From NCBI GenBank assembly GCA_022837485.1, contig JALHHH010000041.1, forward strand, positions 1-23,395: a DNA stretch of 23,395 nt, given 5' to 3'. The DNA is from Bacteroidales bacterium. Its GTDB lineage: Bacteria > Bacteroidota > Bacteroidia > Bacteroidales > Lentimicrobiaceae. The stretch's first letter is position 1; every line of letters begins with the position of its first letter. The position numbers and the translations under genes were made by a program. The notes under the pieces were generated by a model. That model was not told the origin of the DNA and did not search any database. It saw only the letters and a program-made list of their open reading frames with translations. Shown here piece by piece: positions 8,532 through 14,624 of this stretch.

Positions 8532-9236
8532 ATGACAAAATATAAAAAAGCATACGTTTACAAGGGTTTCGAACGATTCTGGCACTGGAATCAGGCCCTG
8601 CTGATCTTCATACTCGCTTTTACAGGATTTGAAATCCACAGTTCGTATTCTTTTCTGGGCTTTGCCAATGCCGTGAAAGTGCATAATCTGGCAGCCTGGG
8701 GACTTATAATCCTGATTGTATTTGCCATATTCTGGCATTTTACGACCGGCGAATGGAAACAGTACATTCCTACGACCAAAAACCTGAAAGCTCAGGCAGA
8801 ATTCTATCTTTTTGGAATATTCCGGAATGCTCCGCATCCGACAAAGAAAACTGTTATCAGCAAGCTTAATCCGCTGCAGAGACTCGTTTACCTTGGTCTG
8901 AAAATACTATTTATCCCCGTAATGGTAGTTTCGGGGCTGCTCTATATGTTCTACCGATACCCCCAGGGTAACAACATAGAAATCATCAACATCGGCAACC
9001 TGGAAGTTATTGCCATCGTTCACACCGCCGGGGCTTTTATCCTTCTGTCGTTCGTGCTGGTACATCTCTATCTTATCACCACCGGCCATACGCTCACTTC
9101 GAACCTGAAGGCTATGATTACCGGTTGGGAAGAACTCGAAGAGGAAGAAATTGCAGCGGAAGAAAAAAAGCCGGAAGTTCCCGGCAAGGGAGAAAAAAAA
9201 GGGGTAACCGGAACAAATGCACCTAAGTGGCGATAA
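8532..9236 (+). CDS. Membrane cytochrome b (PhsC/FdnI-like, cytochrome b561 fold), quinol dehydrogenase subunit
   Basis: This 234-residue protein has four predicted membrane helices (about residues 19-36, 53-71, 119-141 and 159-182). Candidate haem-b histidines lie in or near them: His18 in RFWHWNQ, His51, His69, His164 and His178. The RFWHW start followed by a TGF turn is typical of the b-type subunits of formate dehydrogenase, hydrogenase and thiosulfate reductase. Its likely role is to oxidise menaquinol and deliver electrons to the octaheme cytochrome encoded 12 bases upstream. The last 40 residues form an acidic/basic tail (EELEEEEIAAEEKK) that should be soluble and is of unknown use. 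The direction of electron flow (reduction or oxidation of the sulfur compound) cannot be decided from sequence. Confidence 0.85.
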   Translation: MTKYKKAYVYKGFERFWHWNQALLIFILAFTGFEIHSSYSFLGFANAVKVHNLAAWGLIILIVFAIFWHFTTGEWKQYIPTTKNLKAQAEFYLFGIFRNAPHPTKKTVISKLNPLQRLVYLGLKILFIPVMVVSGLLYMFYRYPQGNNIEIINIGNLEVIAIVHTAGAFILLSFVLVHLYLITTGHTLTSNLKAMITGWEELEEEEIAAEEKKPEVPGKGEKKGVTGTNAPKWR

Positions 9237-9260
9237 CGGAATTTTCATGATAACGGAGAG

Positions 9261-9278
9261 GCTGGTTTTCAAACCGGC
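9261..9278 (+). other. Short intra-operon hairpin
   Basis: In the 72-base gap between the cytochrome b and rhodanese genes, GCTGGTT and AACCGGC can pair (one G-T pair) around TTCA. There is no T-run, so it is not a terminator. It might affect mRNA processing or the relative expression of the two halves of the cluster. Confidence 0.2.
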
Positions 9279-9308
9279 GGAGAAACCGAACCATAAAAAC
9301 TTTTTCTA

Positions 9309-10391
9309 ATGAAAAGAACAACCTTAACCAGTACATTTATACCGGTTTCCCTTGTGGTAATGTTACTGCTGGGCGGTTGCAGCAGCAAGGAAACAACCGA
9401 TGCGAACATGCAGGTTGCAGAAAATCAGTCAGCGTCCCTGCTCGCGTATTTCCAGGAAAACGGCGATTTCATCAACACTACCGCTCCTGCCATAATGACT
9501 GCTTCCGAGCTGAACGGCATGCTAAGCAGGAACATACTTATCATCGATCTGCGTGCCCAGGAGGATTTCGATGCCGGGCACATTGAAGGGGCTGTAAGGC
9601 TTACTCCCGGTGACGTCCCGGCATTTTTTGAAAACGACGTTGACGCCCCGTCGTTTGAGCGCATTGTATTTGTTTGTAACCGCGGGCAGATTTCATCCTA
9701 TGTTGCGGGAATAATGCGCCTTCTCGGATACGGGAACACCTGGGCTGTAAGGTACGGCATGAGTGCCTGGAACCAGGACGCAGCAGCATCGGGTTGGGAC
9801 AAAGCCACGGGCGACCATCCGGAGAAGCTGACCAGCGATGAGCCGGCACCCCTTGACGGAACGAATGAACTTCCGGTAATAACTGTTGAAGCATCAACAG
9901 GCGGTGAGATTGCGCGGCAGCGAGCCATGCAGCTATTGTCTAAGGAATCTTCCGCTCATCTGATCAGTTTCAGCGATCTGATGAAAGATGCAGAAAAATA
10001 CACCATTGTAGCTTATGTTCCGGCCGACTGGTATCAGCAGATGAAGCATCCTGAGGGTGCGATTCAGTTTACGCCCAAAGCCTCACTCGGAGCAGAAGCT
10101 GAATTATACAAACTTATGCCCGGAAAACCGGTAGCCGTTTATTGCTTTAACGGCCATCACAGCGCCCAGGCTGCAGCCTATCTGAGAATGCTCGGGTACG
10201 ATGCATACTCGGTAACTTACGGAGCCAACGGTTTTATGCACAGCGCATTCAGCCGCGAGGAACAGGCTACAAGCCGTTACTGGTCCGATCTTCAGAAAAA
10301 TTCTTTTCCGGTAAAAAAAGGTCCGGGGGATACCTCCGGCCAAACCAACAAACCTGCAGTTGTTAAACAGGCACAGGGCGGTTGTGCCTAA
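9309..10391 (+). CDS. Tandem-rhodanese lipoprotein with C-terminal Gly-Gly-Cys tail
   Basis: This 360-residue protein should be a lipid-anchored sulfurtransferase outside the inner membrane. The signal ends MLLLGGC, with Cys24 as lipidation site and Ser-Ser after it. Rhodanese domain 1 spans about 62-165 (LIIDLRAQEDFDAGHIEGAVRL, then active loop C123-NRGQIS). Domain 2 spans about 215-320 (active loop C279-FNGHHS, followed by AAAYLRMLGYDAYSVTYGANGF). Both keep the catalytic cysteine that carries persulfide sulfur. After domain 2 comes a charged, Gly/Pro-containing linker, and the protein ends VVKQAQGGCA, putting Cys359 one residue from the end. The two other rhodanese-containing proteins of the cluster end in a similar tail. 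Probable work: accepting sulfane sulfur made by the redox enzyme and passing it to the YedE transporter encoded next. Confidence 0.88.
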   Translation: MKRTTLTSTFIPVSLVVMLLLGGCSSKETTDANMQVAENQSASLLAYFQENGDFINTTAPAIMTASELNGMLSRNILIIDLRAQEDFDAGHIEGAVRLTPGDVPAFFENDVDAPSFERIVFVCNRGQISSYVAGIMRLLGYGNTWAVRYGMSAWNQDAAASGWDKATGDHPEKLTSDEPAPLDGTNELPVITVEASTGGEIARQRAMQLLSKESSAHLISFSDLMKDAEKYTIVAYVPADWYQQMKHPEGAIQFTPKASLGAEAELYKLMPGKPVAVYCFNGHHSAQAAAYLRMLGYDAYSVTYGANGFMHSAFSREEQATSRYWSDLQKNSFPVKKGPGDTSGQTNKPAVVKQAQGGCA

Positions 10392-10405
10392 AAAAATCGA
10401 ATCGT

Positions 10406-10930
10406 ATGGATCAAAAACCAAAACCTTACATGAATCCCTACCTGGCAGGCTTCCTGCTGGGATTGGTTTTGCTTACGGCATTTTTTGTTACAGGCCGTGG
10501 ACTCGGAGCCAGTGGATCCGTAAAGAGTGTAGTAGTTCAAACCGTAGGTAAAGTTGCACCTGCCTACGCCATTAAAAACCCCTTTTATGCATCCTATTTC
10601 GCTGAAGGCGATGGACGTCCGATGAAAAACTGGCTTGTTTACCTGACCCTTGGAGTACTGGGTGGTGCCTTCTTCTCAGGATTTATGTCGGGAAGGGCCG
10701 GGATAAAAGTCGACAAAGGACCACGCATTACAACCCGAACCCGGCTGATAATGGCAACAGCCGGAGGTTTTCTATTTGGACTCGGGAGCCAGTTCGGCCG
10801 GGGATGTACCAGCGGAGCTGCGCTTACCGGAATGGCGACCCTGTCAACGGCAGGCTTCCTGACCATGATAGCTATTTTCGGGTCAGGATTCGTATTTGCC
10901 TATTTCTTCAGAAAATTATGGATCAGCTAA
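10406..10930 (+). CDS. YeeE/YedE-family transporter, N-terminal half protein
   Basis: This 174-residue membrane protein corresponds to one half of a YeeE/YedE transporter, the family containing the thiosulfate importer TsuA. Predicted helices lie around residues 11-30, 78-95, 113-131 and 148-168. The signature SQFGRGCTSGAALTGMA carries the conserved Cys134, which in TsuA-type proteins contacts the sulfur substrate in the pore. The ATG at 10406 is chosen over a TTG at 10382 because the latter overlaps the preceding gene and adds only a short basic leader. The gap to the preceding gene is 14 bases and to the next, which encodes the other half, 13 bases. The two proteins are expected to form one transporter. 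Whether it moves thiosulfate, polysulfide or another sulfur species is not shown. Confidence 0.85.
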   Translation: MDQKPKPYMNPYLAGFLLGLVLLTAFFVTGRGLGASGSVKSVVVQTVGKVAPAYAIKNPFYASYFAEGDGRPMKNWLVYLTLGVLGGAFFSGFMSGRAGIKVDKGPRITTRTRLIMATAGGFLFGLGSQFGRGCTSGAALTGMATLSTAGFLTMIAIFGSGFVFAYFFRKLWIS

Positions 10931-10943
10931 AACCTTGATAATT

Positions 10944-12176
10944 ATGGCACCATTGATACCTCAGGGGTTTATAAATCCCGATCTCAATCTCTTCTTCGCC
11001 TTCGTAATCGGTCTGGGTTTTGGCTATGTGCTCGAACAGGGCGGATTTTCTACCTCACGAAAACTGGCAGGCGTATTTTACGGGTACGATTTCGTAGTGC
11101 TGCGCGTTTTCTTTACCGCAGCCATTACCGCAGCTCTCGGACTGCTTATTTTCAGTTACCTGGGATGGATCGACTACAGCATGCTTTATATCAATCCCAC
11201 GTTCCTGTGGTCGGCCATCGTGGGTGGCGTAATTATGGGCCTGGGCTTTATTCTGGGCGGTTTTTGCCCCGGAACGAGCGTGGTAGCTGCCGTTATAGGA
11301 AAGGTGGATGCCATGTTTTTCGTTGTGGGGATGATGCTCGGAATTTTTGCCTTCGGGTCGTTTTACGAAATCTTTGAACCTCTCTACAACGGATACGATC
11401 TGGGCGGAATCTTCGTGTATGACTCCCTGGGTATGAGCCGGGACCTCTTTGTGTTTCTGCTTGTCCTTATCGCTCTTACCGCTTTTATCGTCACACGCAA
11501 AATAGAAGACAGCGTCAACAAAATAACAACGGATACCCGCTTCTTTCATCCCTCCTATACCGCACCTTTTGCATTGCTGTTGGGGATTACCCTTCTGGTT
11601 GTACTGCTGCCCGACAAGCCTAAGGCTTTATGGAATGAAGTATCTGCCACTACTATCCTCGCGGAAGCAGCGGAAGGGCAGCACAACATCAACAGCGATG
11701 AACTTGCCTACAAACTGCTGCATGCAGAAGACAACGACCTGCTTCTGGTAGATGTAAGAGACAGTGAAGCGTTTGCGCGCTTTAGCCTGCCCGGTTCGGT
11801 GAATATGCCTCTGCCCGGGATATTGAAAGATAACAACCTGAAAATGCTGGAGAAAGCCGGCAAGAAAGTGGTATTTTACAGCAACGGAACTACTGCAGCA
11901 AGCCAGGCATGGCTGTTTACACGCAGAGCCGGACTTGAGGGTGCCGGTGTTTTAAACGGTGGTCTGAATGATTTCTTTGCAGCATATTTCGCAGATTCAG
12001 CTGTCCGGCGTCACGATCTGAATCCGGAGCAGGCTGTTTTCTATGCCCGCTTCCGCGAAAGAGCCGGAAAAGCCTTCCGCGAAGGAGGCGCCGGCGAAGT
12101 TCAGGGAAGAGGGCCGGCTCCAGTAAGAACACTTGTTAACATTCAGCCTCCCCCGCCCGGAAAAGGCGGTTGCTGA
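10944..12176 (+). CDS. YeeE/YedE-family transporter half fused to a degenerate rhodanese domain with Gly-Gly-Cys tail
   Basis: This 410-residue fusion supplies the second half of the transporter. Residues 1-185 hold about five membrane helices and the signature GFILGGFCPGTSVVAAV with Cys108. A further helix at about 207-223 (APFALLLGITLLVVLLP) leads to a rhodanese domain at about 232-350 (LLLVDVRDSEAFARFSLPGSVNMPL). Its active loop reads YSNGTTAAS, with serine at position 313 where catalysis needs cysteine, so the domain should not form a persulfide there. After it come YARFRERAGKAFREGG, a Pro-rich linker (IQPPPPGKGGC) and the terminal Cys410. Cys108 and Cys410 are the only cysteines in the protein. 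The start at 10944 avoids the overlap that an earlier GTG/ATG-like start at 10896 would need. The membrane topology should place the rhodanese outside the cytoplasm if the helix count is even, which I cannot settle. Confidence 0.85.
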   Translation: MAPLIPQGFINPDLNLFFAFVIGLGFGYVLEQGGFSTSRKLAGVFYGYDFVVLRVFFTAAITAALGLLIFSYLGWIDYSMLYINPTFLWSAIVGGVIMGLGFILGGFCPGTSVVAAVIGKVDAMFFVVGMMLGIFAFGSFYEIFEPLYNGYDLGGIFVYDSLGMSRDLFVFLLVLIALTAFIVTRKIEDSVNKITTDTRFFHPSYTAPFALLLGITLLVVLLPDKPKALWNEVSATTILAEAAEGQHNINSDELAYKLLHAEDNDLLLVDVRDSEAFARFSLPGSVNMPLPGILKDNNLKMLEKAGKKVVFYSNGTTAASQAWLFTRRAGLEGAGVLNGGLNDFFAAYFADSAVRRHDLNPEQAVFYARFRERAGKAFREGGAGEVQGRGPAPVRTLVNIQPPPPGKGGC

Positions 12177-12307
12177 CAGCGGGAGGAATGATGACAGCCC
12201 TATGTGCAGCTAAAGTGCGTTAAAGCCATATGGCCCAGCCAACACCCGATCGTTGTTATAATGTGGAAAGGCATAAAGAATTTAAACACCTACAGAACCT
12301 TTAATCA

Positions 12308-12922
12308 ATGGAAAATACAAACGATAAAATGCTCACCTATGCAGCAGCCAGCATAATTGCTGTAGTTCTGCTTGCAATTCTGCTTCAGTGGCAGATGGCT
12401 CCCTCCTATTCCGCGGCCAACGATAAGGTGCTGGAGCAAGTCGCCGGCACTCAGTCGCTGATTCTGCCGGGCGCGTTGCAGCAAATGGCAGCAAATGGTA
12501 CAATTGCCGATTATACCCTGGTCGACCTGAGGGCAAATCCCGACGGTCAGTTGGTTGGTATCGAAAAAACGTTGCAGATACCTTTCGGTGAACTTCTTGA
12601 TTCCCCGAATCTGAAAAAGATGAGAAAAGCCGGCAATCTTTTGCTGATTGCCGACGATGAATCGGTTTCACAAATGGCCGTTGCACTCCTTACCGCCAAA
12701 GGAATAAACCAAAGCCGTGCGATTGCAAACGGCTGTTCCCTGACTGCCGGAACCCCGGAAAGTAAACTGGCCCTCCCTGCACAATCCGCGCATGGGGAGA
12801 AAGCCCGCTGGGATTATGGCAGGTTCTTTAAATCGGAAGGCGGGACCGCGGGAAGTTCACCCGCAGGACCGGCAGCAGTGCCTCAGGGAGTAAAAGTTGT
12901 GAAAGCCGCCGGAGGGTGCTGA
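12308..12922 (+). CDS. Membrane-anchored rhodanese-like protein lacking the catalytic cysteine, Gly-Gly-Cys tail
   Basis: This 204-residue protein has one N-terminal membrane helix (about residues 10-28) and a compact rhodanese-like domain at about 42-150 (DYTLVDLRANPDGQLVGIEKTLQIPF, then LLLIADDESVSQMAVALLTAKG). The loop at 115-121 (ADDESVS) has no cysteine. One cysteine occurs at 143 (IANGCSLTAG), in the strand-turn normally occupied by GGxxxW, and the other is the last residue, Cys204, in VKVVKAAGGC. The segment WDYGRFFKSEGG before the linker resembles YARFRERAGKAFREGG in the preceding protein, so the two tails appear related. It is the last gene of the cluster, 131 bases after the YedE fusion; that gap has no promoter I trust and may hold a processing or secondary start site. 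Function beyond sulfur handling is not known. Confidence 0.75.
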   Translation: MENTNDKMLTYAAASIIAVVLLAILLQWQMAPSYSAANDKVLEQVAGTQSLILPGALQQMAANGTIADYTLVDLRANPDGQLVGIEKTLQIPFGELLDSPNLKKMRKAGNLLLIADDESVSQMAVALLTAKGINQSRAIANGCSLTAGTPESKLALPAQSAHGEKARWDYGRFFKSEGGTAGSSPAGPAAVPQGVKVVKAAGGC

Positions 12923-13067
12923 TTGAGAACACAGGACATTAAGGAAAAATCCGATAGCATTTTCTTCAGCCTCTATGCCATTCTGAACTGACAAGTAAAA
13001 CATTATCGTCAGAAAACCTAACAACAGAAGCTCTTGTTTGGGCGGAGTAAACAGCATACTTTTTCCA

Positions 13068-13106
13068 CGAATCTCCTTAAGCCATGATTTGGTTAAAGGA
13101 GATTCG
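13068..13106. terminator. Hairpin ending the sulfur cluster; may double as operator for tatC
   Basis: Arms CGAATCTCCTT (13068-13078) and AAGGAGATTCG (13096-13106) are perfectly complementary over 11 bases, with partial pairing continuing inward (CC/GG). TATTTTTG follows at once, giving a short T-run, so it works as a rho-independent terminator for the upstream cluster. The same T-run is also a perfect -7 promoter box for tatC. Confidence 0.6.
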
Positions 13107-13115
13107 CTATTTTTG
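13088..13115 (+). promoter_or_regulatory. Promoter for tatC (-33 TTTG, -7 TATTTTTG)
   Basis: TATTTTTG at 13108-13115 matches TAnnTTTG and lies 18 bases before the tatC start. TTTG at 13088-13091 could be the -33 element with a 16-base spacer, slightly short for the family. The right hairpin arm occupies the spacer. Confidence 0.5.
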
Positions 13116-13133
13116 AAAAAAAATACACCCTGA

Positions 13134-13979
13134 ATGGCGAACGAAACCAAGGGCAAAACCGATTCCGGTTCAACGGCATCTGAAGGCGAAATGTCGTTCT
13201 GGGGTCATCTTGATGCCCTCCGCGGTCATTTGTTCCGCTCGGCTGCAGCCATTATACTGCTCGGAATAATTGCCTTCCTCAACAGAGAAATTATTTTCGA
13301 CCGTTTGATTCTGGCACCCGGACAATCGGGATTTATAACCAACCGATTACTTTGTTCACTGGGGCAAAAACTAAGTTTGCCTTCTTTATGCCTTGGCGAT
13401 GTTGACCTTAGCATCATCAACATCAACCTCTCGGGGCAGTTCATCACCCATATGTACATCAGTATCGCGGCAGGACTAATCGTTTCTTCACCTTATATAA
13501 TATTGGAGATCTGGAGGTTTATTAAACCCGCGCTGTATGAAAACGAACGAAAATACACCCGTGGAGCCGTTCTTATCATCTCCCTGCTATTCATCCTCGG
13601 AATACTTTTCAGCTATTTTTTAATTGTACCGCTTACGCTGAATTTTTTCGGAAATTATCAGGTCAGCGAAACGGTAACCAATCAGATTGCGCTCTCATCC
13701 TACATCAGTACGGTGGTTTCGGTAACCTTTTCGATGGGAGTAGTGTTCGAACTCCCGGTTTTTGTCTACTTTCTGGCAAGAGTGGGATTGCTAACCCCTG
13801 ACTTTATGGCCCGTAACCGGAAAGTAACACTTGTAATCCTACTTACCATTGCTGCCATTATTACCCCTCCCGACGTCATCAGCCAGATTCTTGTAACAAT
13901 CCCCCTTTACGGGCTTTACGAACTGGGGATTGTTATCGCACGCAGAGTTACTGCCGCTCGCGAACTCCCGGTGAAATGA
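13134..13979 (+). CDS. tatC: Sec-independent protein translocase subunit TatC
   Basis: TatC is the inner-membrane receptor that recognises twin-arginine signal peptides of folded proteins. The 281-residue protein has an N-terminal soluble lead, the conserved MSFWGHLDALRGHLFRS start of helix 1 (FxxHLxELRxR family motif), and six membrane helices. The family segment ISIAAGLIVSSPYIILEIWRFIKPALYENERKY lies at about residues 108-140, with the conserved SPYIILEIWRFIKPAL region. The late motif TPDVISQ appears as ITPPDVISQILVTIPLYGLYELG. The first periplasmic loop is long and holds two cysteines. No tatA/B gene lies in the window. It may have its own promoter in the hairpin region just upstream, though it might also be co-transcribed with the sulfur cluster by read-through. 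Confidence 0.95.
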   Translation: MANETKGKTDSGSTASEGEMSFWGHLDALRGHLFRSAAAIILLGIIAFLNREIIFDRLILAPGQSGFITNRLLCSLGQKLSLPSLCLGDVDLSIININLSGQFITHMYISIAAGLIVSSPYIILEIWRFIKPALYENERKYTRGAVLIISLLFILGILFSYFLIVPLTLNFFGNYQVSETVTNQIALSSYISTVVSVTFSMGVVFELPVFVYFLARVGLLTPDFMARNRKVTLVILLTIAAIITPPDVISQILVTIPLYGLYELGIVIARRVTAARELPVK

Positions 13980-14037
13980 GCCGGTGTAACCTTTCCCGGA
14001 AGCCTGCGTCAAACAGACGAACTTTAACTAATAAATT

Positions 14038-14613
14038 ATGTCAGAAACAAGATTATACCGCTCCGTTCACGGAAGAGTCATTGGTGGGGTGGCCGGCGGA
14101 CTGGCCGACTTCTTCGGCATTGATCCCACTATAATCCGGCTGATTTTTGTCTTGCTCGTCATTTTCGTCGGCAGCGGAGTATTAATCTATATTATCCTTT
14201 GGATTATCCTGCCCGAGAAAAATCAGTACAATACCTTTTACGGATACACACCCCCCCCCCCAGCGCCCGGGAGTTCGGATTCGGGCGTTGGTGAAACCTA
14301 TGAGGGATTTGAAGAAGGAAGACCAAGACAGACCTGGAATCAGAATAAAGAAACAAGCGATACCATGCAGCGCAGAAAAATGGATGGAAGCCTGATTGGC
14401 GGACTCCTTCTGATATTTTTCGGATCCATTTTCCTTATCGAACGTTTTGTAGCCAACATCAACTTTTCCGATTTGTGGCCCATCGCATTGATAATCATAG
14501 GTCTTGTGCTTATTTTTGGTAATCTTCCCTGGAAACCGGCTGCTAAATCCGGAAAGAATGAAACAAAAGCGGAAACAAACGCTGATACCGACAATAGTTC
14601 TCAAACCAATTAA
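14038..14613 (+). CDS. PspC-domain membrane protein with a second C-terminal membrane module
   Basis: This 191-residue inner-membrane protein probably senses or relays envelope stress. Residues 4-60 form a PspC domain (RLYRSVHGRVIGGVAGGLADFFGIDPTIIRLIFVLL, then a helix to WIILPEKN). A flexible Pro/Gly/Glu-rich linker follows (about 62-115), beginning with a PPPP run encoded by an 11-base C tract. Residues 116-163 contain two short helices (SLIGGLLLIFFGSIFLIERF and LWPIALIIIGLVLIFGNLPW) like the DUF5668/LiaI-type module found at the N-terminus of the next gene product. The tail is hydrophilic (KSGKNETKAETNAD). It starts 58 bases after tatC and ends 11 bases before the LiaF-like gene, so the latter two should be co-transcribed. 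PspC proteins often act with LiaF/toast-rack partners in envelope-stress systems. Confidence 0.88.
   Translation: MSETRLYRSVHGRVIGGVAGGLADFFGIDPTIIRLIFVLLVIFVGSGVLIYIILWIILPEKNQYNTFYGYTPPPPAPGSSDSGVGETYEGFEEGRPRQTWNQNKETSDTMQRRKMDGSLIGGLLLIFFGSIFLIERFVANINFSDLWPIALIIIGLVLIFGNLPWKPAAKSGKNETKAETNADTDNSSQTN
14251..14261 (+). repeat. Poly-C tract (11 C) inside the PspC-domain gene
   Basis: Eleven consecutive C bases encode the PPPP of the linker. Losing one C would shift the frame to a stop about 45 codons later (gcc tga near 14391). Gaining one C gives a stop after about 14 codons (tgg tga near 14290). Both keep the PspC domain and remove the second membrane module. Such tracts are prone to slippage. 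Confidence 0.9.
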
Positions 14614-14624
14614 ATCCTGAACCC

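Noticed and set aside
10382..10405. TTG start giving eight more residues to the first YedE half
   Set aside because: It would overlap the end of the rhodanese lipoprotein gene and adds a Cys/Lys-rich leader that has no counterpart in the family; the ATG at 10406 is better.
12857..13156. A 99-residue open frame on the minus strand across the gap before tatC, with a hydrophobic stretch
   Set aside because: It overlaps the end of the last rhodanese-like gene, the hairpin and the tatC start, has no family resemblance (it does not look like TatA), and has no promoter box on its strand.
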